From Telluribacter sp035998675 (GTDB taxonomy: Bacteria; Bacteroidota; Bacteroidia; Cytophagales; Spirosomataceae): a DNA stretch of 64,000 nt. The notes beneath the pieces were generated by a model. It worked only from the letters and a program-made list of their open reading frames with translations. It was not told the DNA's origin and searched no databases. The position numbers and the translations under genes were made by a program. Position 1 is the first letter of the stretch, and every line of letters begins with the position of its first letter. Of the stretch, positions 8,510 to 17,574 are shown one piece after another. Where the stretch lies: assembly GCF_035998675.1 (NCBI RefSeq), contig NZ_DASYHI010000016.1, positions 62,001 to 126,000 on the forward strand. Reading direction: 5' to 3'.

Positions 8510-8540
8510 TTTGGATTGTATCAATTTTTTTGTAATTTTC
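8510..8540 (+). promoter_or_regulatory. Candidate promoter for the DUF4870 gene
   Basis: TTTG at 8510-8513, a 19-base spacer, then TAATTTTC at 8533-8540. This fits the Bacteroidota TTTG-N19-TAnnTTTG pattern with one mismatch in the last base. The ATG follows 35 bases later. Confidence 0.6.
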
Positions 8541-8575
8541 AGTTAGTTCTCTAAACCTCTAACCTACTCATTCTC

Positions 8576-9070
8576 ATGGAAAATCAACCTTACACTACCT
8601 CTTCGACTTCCCAGGAAACAAGCGCCAGCGACCGCAATCTGGGAATGTGGATGCACCTGGCTCCCCTGCTGTCCATTTTCCTGAATGTATTTATTCCTAT
8701 TCCCTTTCTGGGGCTCGTGGTAGTACTGGTTCTGTACTATTCCCAGCGCGACAAAAGCGCTTTTGCCAGGGCCAATGGAATTACTTCGCTCAATTTTCAA
8801 ATTACCCTATCCCTGGCCTGTATTGCCATCTTTTTGTTCTCAATGATATTTTTTGGCGGGTCCATGTTGAGTATTTTCATGGGCGGAGCCACGGAAAATG
8901 ATGCCGCCGCCGGGGCAGGAATGATGGGGCTGGTCGGCATGGGAATGATTGTCGGACTGCTGTTATTGGTAATCGGGATAGGGGCTATTATCCTGATGAT
9001 TATCGGCAGTGTGCGGGCCAACAACGGACAGGTATACAAGTACCCTCTGGCCATTGGCTTTGTTAAATAA
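8576..9070 (+). CDS. DUF4870 (Tic20-like) membrane protein
   Basis: 164 residues. The opening DRNLGMWMHLAPLLSIF, the middle YYSQRDKSAFARANG-type segment and the closing RANNGQVYKYPLAI are hallmarks of DUF4870, a small helical membrane family of unknown function. Hydrophobic segments lie at about 28-52, 75-100 and 118-145. A variable Gly/Ala/Met-rich stretch (GGATENDAAAGAGMM) sits between the last two. It is a lone gene with its own likely promoter (8510-8540) and a terminator-like hairpin at 9074-9116. Confidence 0.88.
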   Translation: MENQPYTTSSTSQETSASDRNLGMWMHLAPLLSIFLNVFIPIPFLGLVVVLVLYYSQRDKSAFARANGITSLNFQITLSLACIAIFLFSMIFFGGSMLSIFMGGATENDAAAGAGMMGLVGMGMIVGLLLLVIGIGAIILMIIGSVRANNGQVYKYPLAIGFVK

Positions 9071-9073
9071 AAA

Positions 9074-9116
9074 TGGGGTTAAACGGGATGAAGTACCTTT
9101 ATCCCGTTTAACCCCA
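9074..9116. terminator. Hairpin between the DUF4870 gene and ppk1
   Basis: TGGGGTTAAACGGGAT (9074-9089) pairs perfectly with 9101-9116, a 16-bp stem with an 11-base loop. No long T tract follows, but its place between two convergent genes suggests bidirectional termination. Confidence 0.75.
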
Positions 9117-9133
9117 TCAGTTAAGTACTGTAG

Positions 9134-11428
9134 CTAAACCTTATCCTGCTGCTCAGGAGGTAAGGTTACTTCGCAAACTATATCGGTCGGGTCAGGTACC
9201 TGGCTGTCAAAAAGTTTCGCTTCCATTACTTCTTCCAGGGTTACTTTAAAGAACTCCTGGTGAATATCAAAAGGAGCTTCACCGCTATTCTGGGTACATT
9301 TTACGTAGGTACCATCTTCATTGAGTTCGTAGGCGTTGACGTTGTCGCGCAGGTTATAAGCCAGCATATGAATTGCCTCCTGCTTTACTTTCTCGTCCAC
9401 CAGAGCAAAGAGGGATTCAATGCGGCGGTCAAAGCTACGCACCATCACATCGGCGCTGCCGCCGTACATCAACGGGTTGCCATTGTTGTGGAAGTAAAAG
9501 ATGCGGGAGTGTTCCAGGAAATTCCCGACAATGGAGCGAACCGTAATGTTCTCACTTAGTCCTTTTCGTCCGGGCCGCAGACAGCACATCCCCCTGACAA
9601 TGAGCCGGATTTTGACACCGGCCTGCGAGGCTTTATACAGTTCTTCAATGACCTGCCGATCTTCCAATGAATTTATTTTGATACAAATACCACTATCTAT
9701 TCCTTGCCGGGCGTTTTCAGCTTCCTGCGAAATGAGTTCCATGAGCTTTGAACGCATATGGCGGGGGGCCGTAATCAGGTTGCGGTAATTGCTAGGCAGC
9801 GAGTGCCCCGTGATAACGTTAAAAAACTCGGATATATCGTGGGTATATTCTTCGTTGGTGGTCAGGATACCAATATCGGTATAAAGACGGGAGGTTTCTT
9901 CGTTGTAATTTCCGCTGGACATGTGGGCATAGCGTACTACCCCCCGGTCACCCTCATTCCGGACAATTAATAAAAGTTTGGTGTGGGTTTTAAGCAAACC
10001 AATCCCGTATATAACAAAACACCCGGCCTTCTGCAGGCGCTGCGCCTCCCGAATGTTATTCTCTTCGTCAAACCGGGCTTTTACTTCAAATAGTACCGCC
10101 ACGTGTTTACCGTTCTCGGCGGCCCGGAGCAGGGCTTCCGTCACCCGCGACTTTCGGGCCAGCCGGTAAATGGTAAGTTTTATTGATAGTACCTTGGGGT
10201 CTTCGGCGGCTTGTTCAAGGAGCTGCAGTACCGGCTCAAAATTATTGTAGGGATGGTGGAGCATAATATCCCGCTCCCGCATTACCTCAAAAATATCGGT
10301 AATGCGTTCTTTTCCCAGCCCTAACGGCCCCACCGGCGGATGCACCAGGGGAAGTTGGTCTTTGAATTCTGGATGCTTAACTATCTGCCAGAAACTGGTA
10401 TAATCCAGGAGCCCTTCGGAGTTAAACACATTATAATCGTCAATTTCCCAGCGCTTTTTGAGCAGGTTCATGAGTTCTTCACCGGCCCCCGCTTCTACCT
10501 CTACCCGCACTACCCGTCCCAGTCGTCGGTTTTTTATCTTTTGCTTGATTTCATCAATAAAGTCCGACTCAATGTCATCACTTTCATCCAGGGAAAAATC
10601 CCCGTTGCGCATGATCCGGAACAAAGTAATCGAGACCATTTCTACATTACGATAAAGCTTGGTAATGAATGCCCGCACAATTTCTTCAATCGGCAGGAAC
10701 AGGATTTCATCGTTACGCTCGATGGGATAAAAGCGGGGCAGATTGGGAGGTAGCTGAACAAAGGACAGCTTCCGGTCTTCATGACTGGTGCTACCCTTTA
10801 CCTGCGTTATAACCCCAAAGATAAGTACCTTGGCCAGCAGTACCGGAAACACATGCGTATAGTCGTACAGCATGGGGGTAAGCATGGGGTAAACCGTGCG
10901 GTCAAAATAATCCGAAACTTTCCGTTGTTCCTCCCCGTCCAGATCTTCAAGTGTTACCAGCCGAAATTTGTGGTCTTCGAACAGGGGTAGCAGTTGCCGG
11001 TTGTAACACTCATGCAGCTCTTTCGTAAACTGATGTACCGCCTTTAACAAGGTTTTACGAAAAGGTACTTCGCGCAATCCTGAATAGTCAACCCGCTCCT
11101 TGCTGTAATCGAGGTAGTTGTATAGACTTCCTATCCGAATCGTAAAAAATTCATCAAGATTAGAAGAAGCAATGGCCAGAAACTTAAGCCGGTCAAACAG
11201 ATTCCGCTCGGGGTTTTTGGCCTGGTCAAGTACCCTTTCGTTGAACCGAAGCCAGCTCAGGTCGCGGCTGATAAAATTACTCTGGTCAATGACCGTATTG
11301 ACTCTTTCGTCCGAACGCATAAACCGGCTGTCGTCGGGCGTGTCACGTCGGTCGTTAAAAAAAGATAACAGATTTGAAAGTGTACTCTTTTTTTCGTTGC
11401 TATGTAATGGATCTGACTCGGTATTCAT
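9134..11428 (-). CDS. ppk1: Polyphosphate kinase 1
   Basis: 764 residues; it reversibly makes long-chain polyphosphate from ATP. The N domain starts with FISRDLSWLRFNERVL, the head domain follows, and the catalytic domains carry HHPYNNFEPVLQLLEQAA, LTIYRLARKSRV, VLFEVKARFDEENN and the catalytic phosphohistidine loop GLLKTHTKLLLIV (about residue 478). MSSGNYNEETSRLYTDIG and the C-terminal HNNGNPLMYGGSADVM with RRIESLFALVD complete the family pattern. An acidic/Ser-rich N-terminal tail of about 45 residues precedes the usual start, which is common in Bacteroidota. It is followed by the convergent DUF4870 gene. No ppx is visible nearby. Confidence 0.96.
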   Translation of the reverse strand: MNTESDPLHSNEKKSTLSNLLSFFNDRRDTPDDSRFMRSDERVNTVIDQSNFISRDLSWLRFNERVLDQAKNPERNLFDRLKFLAIASSNLDEFFTIRIGSLYNYLDYSKERVDYSGLREVPFRKTLLKAVHQFTKELHECYNRQLLPLFEDHKFRLVTLEDLDGEEQRKVSDYFDRTVYPMLTPMLYDYTHVFPVLLAKVLIFGVITQVKGSTSHEDRKLSFVQLPPNLPRFYPIERNDEILFLPIEEIVRAFITKLYRNVEMVSITLFRIMRNGDFSLDESDDIESDFIDEIKQKIKNRRLGRVVRVEVEAGAGEELMNLLKKRWEIDDYNVFNSEGLLDYTSFWQIVKHPEFKDQLPLVHPPVGPLGLGKERITDIFEVMRERDIMLHHPYNNFEPVLQLLEQAAEDPKVLSIKLTIYRLARKSRVTEALLRAAENGKHVAVLFEVKARFDEENNIREAQRLQKAGCFVIYGIGLLKTHTKLLLIVRNEGDRGVVRYAHMSSGNYNEETSRLYTDIGILTTNEEYTHDISEFFNVITGHSLPSNYRNLITAPRHMRSKLMELISQEAENARQGIDSGICIKINSLEDRQVIEELYKASQAGVKIRLIVRGMCCLRPGRKGLSENITVRSIVGNFLEHSRIFYFHNNGNPLMYGGSADVMVRSFDRRIESLFALVDEKVKQEAIHMLAYNLRDNVNAYELNEDGTYVKCTQNSGEAPFDIHQEFFKVTLEEVMEAKLFDSQVPDPTDIVCEVTLPPEQQDKV

Positions 11429-11473
11429 AGGGGCTCAAATAATATACTAATAACTCTAAAAAGAGAGTAGCGG

Positions 11474-12640
11474 TTATGCAACCAGCCTTACATTCTTTCT
11501 GAAAACGAATAGTTCGGCCTGCTCAGTACTCTGGATTACGATAATCAGCACCGCATTTCCGGGCCGAAGCGAAGTGTGACTCTCCTTGCCGAACCTGAGT
11601 TCCACCTCCTGACTAGTTGCAGACAAGAGACCTTCCCGCACCACATTGAGCACTCCTCCCTGTGCCAGGTAAGCCCGGTAGGTAAGGCCGGTCACGGGTT
11701 GGGTGCAAACATTCTGTAGGGAAACCTCAACCCCTGCCTGCGTTGCATTTTGTCCCAGGCCAATTTCTGTACCCTGTACTTCAAAGGCGGCTTTCAGGCT
11801 ACCCAGGCACCTGTCGGTAAAGCGCATTTGTACAGCTTCCAGAAGTATTCTTCCCTGGCCGGTATACTCAATGGTTTTCCGAATAGTTTCAAACCCTTTT
11901 TTTCTGAATTCAACGGCGTAGGTACCGTCCGGGATTAGTTTCCCATCAAAGGTACTGGTGAGGTTTAAAGTTTGCCCGCCCGCCGCCGGACCCGTGGTAG
12001 CCGGTAATAGGACCTGGAAGGTAGTATCGGCCTGGTTGACCAGCCTACCACTTACCCCCGAAAGAGGACTCCCGTGTTCGTTTGTGACAACGGCCTGTAA
12101 GGTGGTATTGAAAAAATCGTTCAGAAAGGGAAAGGTAGTCCAGGAGGGTGCTGCTGTTTCTTTCCCAAAAAGCTGGTCGAGGTAGTAGGTACGGGTACGG
12201 TACGAGTAGTTCTGGGCGCAACTAAAGCCATTCTCGGTACCATTCATGATGCTCTGGCAGGTACCGTTTGAGAAAGCCTGGTTACTATGCGGCAAATCCA
12301 GTACACAATGGCCCAATTCATGAAAAACAATTCGTTCGTGCGCCAGGTCCTCATCTTTTCGCCATTGTACTCTATTTATCAGTATTCGTTTTCGCTGTTT
12401 GGTACTTCGGGTACACTGACCGTAAATCCCGTCGTTGGCTACGGTACCAAAGGCCACATCTATTTCCTTCAGTTGCTGACTTATATTAACACCACGCCTG
12501 GCGGCCTCTTTTTCAAAGCGGAGGAGGTAGGGAGCCATTTCAGAATCGACCCGAATAGGTTGCGTATCAAAAGTTTCTCTGCAAGAAAGCAAACCCAGGC
12601 AGATGCAACCATTCAGAATCCAGTGTACCTTTTTTTCCAT
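11474..12640 (-). CDS. Lipoprotein with zinc-metallopeptidase-like HExxH motif
   Basis: 388 residues. The lipoprotein signal peptide ends LGLLSC (Cys near residue 20). Region 20-170 resembles a putative zinc peptidase: HELGH at about 109-113 followed by CVLDLPH, so the third His is seven residues after the second, one more than in the metzincin HExxHxxGxxH pattern. A Met turn-like SIMNGTENG follows. The second half (about 185-388) looks like two beta-sandwich modules, one of the carboxypeptidase-regulatory or Big type (AVVTNEHGSPLSGVSG). It sits downstream of gyrB but beyond the gyrB terminator. Protease activity is inferred from the motif alone. Confidence 0.75.
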   Translation of the reverse strand: MEKKVHWILNGCICLGLLSCRETFDTQPIRVDSEMAPYLLRFEKEAARRGVNISQQLKEIDVAFGTVANDGIYGQCTRSTKQRKRILINRVQWRKDEDLAHERIVFHELGHCVLDLPHSNQAFSNGTCQSIMNGTENGFSCAQNYSYRTRTYYLDQLFGKETAAPSWTTFPFLNDFFNTTLQAVVTNEHGSPLSGVSGRLVNQADTTFQVLLPATTGPAAGGQTLNLTSTFDGKLIPDGTYAVEFRKKGFETIRKTIEYTGQGRILLEAVQMRFTDRCLGSLKAAFEVQGTEIGLGQNATQAGVEVSLQNVCTQPVTGLTYRAYLAQGGVLNVVREGLLSATSQEVELRFGKESHTSLRPGNAVLIIVIQSTEQAELFVFRKNVRLVA

Positions 12641-12660
12641 ACCAGGCTGGCTGTTTTAAA

Positions 12661-12699
12661 TAAAAAACGGATGGCCGACACCCAGGTTCAGCCATCCGT
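12661..12699 (-). terminator. Terminator of gyrB
   Basis: On the minus strand ACGGATGGC (12691-12699) pairs with GCCATCCGT (12667-12675) across a 15-base loop and is followed by TTTTTTATTT. Confidence 0.85.
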
Positions 12700-12742
12700 C
12701 TATTAAATTTCTCTTGTGATTTACACGGAAGAGATGAAGGCT

Positions 12743-14701
12743 CTACACGTCTACGCGGGCGTACTTAGCATTTTTCTCAATAAACTCCCGACGCGGACCT
12801 ACTTCATCGCCCATCAGCATCGAGAACAGGTGGTCTGCTTCGGCGGCTGACTCTACAGTTACCTGTTTCAGGCTACGGTTGTCCGGGTTCATGGTAGTTT
12901 GCCATAGTTGCTCGGCGTTCATTTCTCCCAAACCTTTGTACCGCTGAATATTTACCGATTCTTCGCGTCCGCCCGCCAGTTCCCTAACGGCAGCTTCGCG
13001 TTGCGCTTCGGTCCAGCAGTAGCGCTCCTCGCGTCCTTTCTTGATGAGGTACAGCGGTGGCTGGGCTATGTATATGTAGCCGCTGTCAATCAATAGCTTC
13101 ATATACCGGAAGAAGAACGTCAGGATAAGCGTACGGATGTGGCTACCGTCAATATCCGCATCCGTCATGATGATAATCTTGTGGTAGCGCAGCTTGTCAA
13201 TATTCAGCGCCCGCTCGTCACCATCTTTCCCAATCTGCACGCCCATGGCTGTGAACATGTTCTTGATCTCTTCGTTCTCGTAAATACGGTACTCCTGGGC
13301 TTTTTCCACGTTCAGGATTTTACCCCGGAGCGGCAGAATAGCCTGGAAGGCGCGGTTACGTCCCTGTTTGGCCGTACCACCGGCCGAGTCTCCCTCCACC
13401 AGGTAGAGTTCACATACGTTGGGGTCGGTTTCGGAGCAGTCGGCCAGTTTACCGGGCAAACCGGTACCGGTCAGTACATTCTTCCGTTGTACCATTTCGC
13501 GGGCTTTACGCGCCGCTATTCGAGCCTTGGCGGCCAGTACTACCTTGTCTACAATAATCCGGGCTTCCTTGGGGTGCTCCTGCAGGTAGTTTTCCAGCAT
13601 TTCGGAAACGACCTGGCTTACCGCACCGGCTACGTCGGAGTTACCGAGCTTGGTTTTGGTTTGTCCCTCAAACTGAGGCTCCTGTACCTTTACCGAAATC
13701 ACGGCCGTTAAGCCTTCCCGGAAGTCATCCCCGCTGATTTCGATTTTCTCCTTAGCCAGTATTCCCGACTTTTCCGCGTATCCTTTGAGGGTACGGGTCA
13801 GGGCCGCCCGGAAACCGGATACGTGGGTACCGCCTTCAATGGTATTGATGTTATTAACGTACGAGAATACATTCTCGCTGTAAGATGTGTTGTAAATCAG
13901 GGATACTTCTACCGGTACAACCCCCCGGTCGTTTTCCATGTGAATGGGCGAGGGAATCAGGGCCGGACGGGTAGCGTCCAGGTACTCAACAAACTCCACC
14001 AGACCGCCCTGCGACAAAAACTCTTCGTGCCGGGGTACTCCGTTTTCGTCCAGTTCACGCTCGTCGGTCAGGGTAAGTTTAATCCCTTTGTTCAGGAATG
14101 ACAACTCCCGCAGACGGGTAGCCACGGTGTCGTACTTGTATTCGGTAACGGTAAATATGGTATCGTCGGGCTTGAAATGAATAATAGTACCCGTACGGTC
14201 TGACTCACCAATAACCCGAACGGGGTACAAAGGCTGTCCTTTCTGGTATTCCTGCTCAAATACTTTCCCTTCGCGATGTACTTCCGCCCGCAGATCAATA
14301 GAAAGAGCGTTTACGCAGGATACCCCCACCCCGTGCAAACCACCGGACACTTTGTAGGTATCTTTATCAAATTTACCCCCCGCGTGCAGTACGGTCATTA
14401 CTACTTCCAGCGCGGAGCGTTTTTCCTTGGTATGTATGCCAGTGGGGATACCCCGACCGTTATCTTTTACTGTAATAGAGTTACCTTCCCGAATGATGAC
14501 GTCAATGGTATCGCAGTAGCCGGCCATTGCTTCATCTATGGAGTTATCAACTACCTCCCAGATCAGGTGGTGAACTCCTTTAAAACCGGTGTCTCCGATG
14601 TACATAGCCGGGCGCTTCCGCACAGCTTCCAGACCTTCAAGTACCTGAATGTTATCGGCTAAATAATTACTACTTACTTCAAGCGTTGCTTCGTTTGCCA
14701 T
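12743..14701 (-). CDS. gyrB: DNA gyrase subunit B
   Basis: 652 residues, the usual size in Bacteroidota, which lack the E. coli-type C-terminal insertion. Gyrase introduces negative supercoils using ATP. The GHKL ATPase domain is marked by AMYIGDTGFKGVHHLIWE, VDNSIDEAMAG, DNGRGIPTGIH and GGLHGVGVSCVNALS. The transducer domain follows. The TOPRIM domain has LVEGDSAGGTAKQGRNR (about residue 435) and IMTDADIDGSHI (about 513), holding the metal-binding acidic residues. The C-terminus KYARVDV fits GyrB better than ParE, though that distinction is not absolute. gyrA is not in the window. Own terminator at 12661-12699. Confidence 0.95.
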   Translation of the reverse strand: MANEATLEVSSNYLADNIQVLEGLEAVRKRPAMYIGDTGFKGVHHLIWEVVDNSIDEAMAGYCDTIDVIIREGNSITVKDNGRGIPTGIHTKEKRSALEVVMTVLHAGGKFDKDTYKVSGGLHGVGVSCVNALSIDLRAEVHREGKVFEQEYQKGQPLYPVRVIGESDRTGTIIHFKPDDTIFTVTEYKYDTVATRLRELSFLNKGIKLTLTDERELDENGVPRHEEFLSQGGLVEFVEYLDATRPALIPSPIHMENDRGVVPVEVSLIYNTSYSENVFSYVNNINTIEGGTHVSGFRAALTRTLKGYAEKSGILAKEKIEISGDDFREGLTAVISVKVQEPQFEGQTKTKLGNSDVAGAVSQVVSEMLENYLQEHPKEARIIVDKVVLAAKARIAARKAREMVQRKNVLTGTGLPGKLADCSETDPNVCELYLVEGDSAGGTAKQGRNRAFQAILPLRGKILNVEKAQEYRIYENEEIKNMFTAMGVQIGKDGDERALNIDKLRYHKIIIMTDADIDGSHIRTLILTFFFRYMKLLIDSGYIYIAQPPLYLIKKGREERYCWTEAQREAAVRELAGGREESVNIQRYKGLGEMNAEQLWQTTMNPDNRSLKQVTVESAAEADHLFSMLMGDEVGPRREFIEKNAKYARVDV

Positions 14702-15026
14702 ATAGGTTATTTTACACTACTATAAAAGTACCCGTTCTGAGGGTTTTTTAACGTGTAAATATACAATTTTTTTGTGGATTTTCCTCTCTTTTTCCCGCAA
14801 AGAATCCTGACAAAAACAATCTTTTTCCTCCTTTATTTCGGGCTGTCAGCCAGGAGGCTTTGGAGCAGGGTACCTTAAAAATGTAACATTGTTTCGGCAC
14901 CTTCCCCGCCGGTGGTAAAAGCCTCACCCACCTCCTTTTTTTAGCCAGAATTATGCAGAGGATAGTACTCTAATAAAAAGCGCGGGAAAATGAAAAGCCA
15001 GGGCGGCCGGGAGCGGCCGGTAAAAC
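14702..15026. other. Noncoding 5' region of gyrB
   Basis: I see no gene here. On the minus strand TATATTTA at 14756-14763 resembles a -7 element (TAnnTTTG with a mismatched end) 55 bases before the gyrB ATG. A GC-rich CGGCCGG-repeat patch lies at about 15003-15020. No tRNA or small-RNA fold was recognised by eye. Confidence 0.4.
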
Positions 15027-15056
15027 AAAAAGAGCAGGTGGTTAGCCCGCTCTTTT
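15027..15056 (-). terminator. Terminator of the hypothetical gene at 15090
   Basis: On the minus strand AAAAGAGCGGG-type and CCTGCTCTTTT-type arms pair (one mismatch) around a 6-8 base loop, and the right arm continues into a T-rich run. Confidence 0.75.
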
Positions 15057-15089
15057 CACATAGTATTTTCTACCCTGACCACAAAGCGG

Positions 15090-15494
15090 TTAGTCTTCCG
15101 GGTAGGGCACAAAGATAAATCCGGCGAAATTGCCGTGTACCACAAACAGGCAGCAGTACTCGTCCGGGTTCCTGTAATTTTCCTTAAATAGTTCTTCGGA
15201 TTCCTTGCCCACCAGGTTCCGGTCAATGAACTCCTGCAGGAAAGTAGCCCGGTAGTTCCAGAGATTGGAGAGTTCGGTGGAAGCGAGCAGCAAGACCCCA
15301 ATCTCTACGTCACTCTTCGACGCCACAAAAACGGGATGCTCCGAAAAACCTCTTTTGCGAATCTGGTAGGAGGCCTCTTTTAACTGGTCCGATACCTTCA
15401 CAAAGTCTTCTGACACCATTCCCAGCAGCTTTTTATCCAGCTCCGGCGAATTGGCATCGTCCATTAATACATTTTCGTTGCTATGATTGATCAT
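15090..15494 (-). CDS. Conserved-looking hypothetical protein
   Basis: 134 residues, acidic, with no signal peptide or membrane segment, so probably cytosolic. I do not recognise the family. Features seen: an amphipathic helical first third (LDKKLLGMVSEDFVKVSDQ), a beta-like core (EHPVFVASKSDVEIGVLL), and a Cys pair (DEYCCLFVVHG) before an FIFVPYPED end. It lies 32 bases downstream of ald on the same strand and could be the last gene of a tsaE-ald-hypothetical unit, closed by the terminator at 15027-15056. Confidence 0.65.
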   Translation of the reverse strand: MINHSNENVLMDDANSPELDKKLLGMVSEDFVKVSDQLKEASYQIRKRGFSEHPVFVASKSDVEIGVLLLASTELSNLWNYRATFLQEFIDRNLVGKESEELFKENYRNPDEYCCLFVVHGNFAGFIFVPYPED

Positions 15495-15526
15495 GGGTTA
15501 TTGCATTTGGGATTCAGGTACCTACG

Positions 15527-16753
15527 CTACATACGGGCAGCCAGCAACAAGGTCAGGTCTTTATAACGCATGTGGTACTTGCGGGCAATAAAAGCGTTGG
15601 TCAGGGTACCTTTGTGGCTGTACACCCCTTTCATAAACCAACGATTAGCATAAATCATTTCTTCAATGCCGCCAATAGTACCCGTTTGGAGTAAAAAAGG
15701 TAGGAAAATATTGCTCAGCGCGGCGCTCGCCGTGTGGGACACCCGCGAAGGTATGTTGGGAACACAGTAGTGTACTACCTCGTGGTGCCGGAATACGGGG
15801 TCTTTGTGGGTAGTCATCCGGGATGATTCAAAACAACCGCCCTGGTCAATGCTTACGTCAATAATGACCGAGCTGGGTTTCATGACCGAAATCATTTCGT
15901 CGGTTACCACACAGGGGCTTAACCCTTCTTCGGCCCGCATGGCCCCAATTACTACATCGGCCCGGCTAATGGCTTCGGTGAGGGTGTCTGAATCAATAAT
16001 GGAGGTATATAGATTCTGGCCAACGGCGTACTTAAGCCGCTGCAGCCGGTAAATATGTTTATCAAAAACCTTGATGTCTGCGCCCAGGCCCAGGGCGGCG
16101 CGGGCCGCGTACTCGGCCACGGTACCGGCTCCCAGAATCACTACTTTGGTGGGAGGTACCCCCGTAATACCGCCCAGGATTATACCCCGCCCCCCGTTGG
16201 GATTGCTGAGGTACTCGGCCGCAATGAGCAGCACCGTACTCCCGGCAATTTCGCTCATAGCCCGGATAATGGGCATACCGCCTACCTGGTCCTCAATGAG
16301 CTCGTAACCAATCGCCGTTATTTTGTTTTGATTTAGTTTTTCAAAGTAGGGCTTCTGCAGGCTGGGCAGATTCAGCGCCGAAATAACCGTAGAACCCGTT
16401 TTAACAAATTTAAACTCCTCCTCTACCAGCGGCTCTACCTTCAGGATAAGGTTGGACTTGTATACTTCCTCCGGGCCAGGTACTATCTGGGCGCCGGCTT
16501 CGCTGTACTCATGGTCGGGGTAGTTGGCATCTTCCCCGGCGGCCTTTTCTACCAGTACTTCGTGGCCGTTTCTGACCAGAATAGAAACGGCGTCGGGGGT
16601 AAGTGCTATTCGATTTTCCTGCAGGGATATTTCCCGCGGCAGCCCGATTTGAAGAGCATTATTGTTGGTCTTTACTGCCGCCAGCGACTCCTGGGGATAA
16701 AGGACAGATTGTTTGGCCAATTCTTCAAAACCAGTTACCTGAGGCTGTCCCAT
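15527..16753 (-). CDS. ald: Alanine dehydrogenase
   Basis: 408 residues of the alanine dehydrogenase / PNT alpha-subunit family; it catalyses NAD-dependent interconversion of alanine with pyruvate and ammonia. The N-terminal catalytic domain is seen as LPREISLQENRIALTPDAV (Arg contact), the conserved Lys in LILKVEPL, and PIIRAMSEIAG. The Rossmann motif is VILGAGTVAEYAARAALGLGA at mid-protein, with DVVIGAM and IIDVSIDQGGCFESS downstream, then VPNIPSRVSHTAS. There is an extension of about 35 residues before LPREIS compared with the usual start. The gene overlaps the 3' end of tsaE by 19 bases, so the two are probably translationally coupled. Confidence 0.9.
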   Translation of the reverse strand: MGQPQVTGFEELAKQSVLYPQESLAAVKTNNNALQIGLPREISLQENRIALTPDAVSILVRNGHEVLVEKAAGEDANYPDHEYSEAGAQIVPGPEEVYKSNLILKVEPLVEEEFKFVKTGSTVISALNLPSLQKPYFEKLNQNKITAIGYELIEDQVGGMPIIRAMSEIAGSTVLLIAAEYLSNPNGGRGIILGGITGVPPTKVVILGAGTVAEYAARAALGLGADIKVFDKHIYRLQRLKYAVGQNLYTSIIDSDTLTEAISRADVVIGAMRAEEGLSPCVVTDEMISVMKPSSVIIDVSIDQGGCFESSRMTTHKDPVFRHHEVVHYCVPNIPSRVSHTASAALSNIFLPFLLQTGTIGGIEEMIYANRWFMKGVYSHKGTLTNAFIARKYHMRYKDLTLLLAARM

Positions 16754-17208
16754 TGCGTAGCGTTTAAATTGTTAGACATCAAAGAAGCACGGACTGTACG
16801 TTCGCCCTCTTCATCGGTACTCATATCAACAAGCAAATAGCTGGATGGCCACAGGGAAAGGATTCGCCCCGGCCATTCCACAAAGCAATAGTCGCCTGCA
16901 TCAAAATATTCTTCAACTCCCATATCCAGGGCTTCGGTTTCGTTTTTGATACGATAAAAATCAAAGTGGTAAATAAGGCCTCCTTCGGCCGTCTGGTACT
17001 CGTTTACCAGGGCAAAAGTCGGACTTTGTACTAGGGAAACAACCCCCAATTGACTACAAAGTTTTTTTATAAGGGTAGTTTTTCCCGCTCCCATAGTCCC
17101 TTCAAACAACCACACCGGTACCGAATTGCCCAACGACAGAAGTTGAGCGGCGACGGAATCCAACTCGGACAGGTCGCGGAACCGGATGGTAAGTTCAGGG
17201 GCTTTCAT
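16735..17208 (-). CDS. tsaE: tRNA threonylcarbamoyladenosine biosynthesis ATPase TsaE
   Basis: 157 residues, typical for TsaE, the ATPase of the TsaB-TsaD-TsaE complex that makes t6A37 in ANN-decoding tRNAs. The Walker A motif is GTMGAGKTT at 37-45. The family signature SPTFALVNEY follows, then YHFDFYRI and the Walker B-like VEWPGRI. It is the upstream member of a pair, with its 3' end overlapping ald by 19 bases. tsaB and tsaD are not in the window. Confidence 0.94.
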   Translation of the reverse strand: MKAPELTIRFRDLSELDSVAAQLLSLGNSVPVWLFEGTMGAGKTTLIKKLCSQLGVVSLVQSPTFALVNEYQTAEGGLIYHFDFYRIKNETEALDMGVEEYFDAGDYCFVEWPGRILSLWPSSYLLVDMSTDEEGERTVRASLMSNNLNATQWDSLR

Positions 17209-17574
17209 CCCGCAAAAATATCATTTTTTTACCACGATTCCCCACTCCGGCTTAATGTATCCAGGTACCTCTTCCCGGCAGTAGACCTGCTTGTCCATTT
17301 AGGGACTTTCTGACTATATATTTAAAGTTTAGCGGTGGGAATAACGGAGGTACTTATTCAACCAAATCCGGGTAGTACAGCCCGTCCAAATACGCCCCCT
17401 GCTTACGGGTAGTTGGTAACCTTATTCGTCCTGAAAAATAAAGAAAGCGATGCAGGTACCTCCCTCAGCCTTTAATATTAGGGGTACTTAATCTTCACTG
17501 CCTTTCATTATAAGAATCCCGGCGGGTGCTTTTCCTACTGTATCACTCTATAATTCACCTAAATTTCAGCTAAA
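17209..17574. other. Intergenic region between divergent tsaE and the Gfo/Idh gene
   Basis: 366 bases. I see no gene, tRNA, or convincing hairpin. GTAC-containing words are frequent, as in the surrounding genome. It probably holds the two divergent promoters, but I cannot place either one with confidence. Confidence 0.35.
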
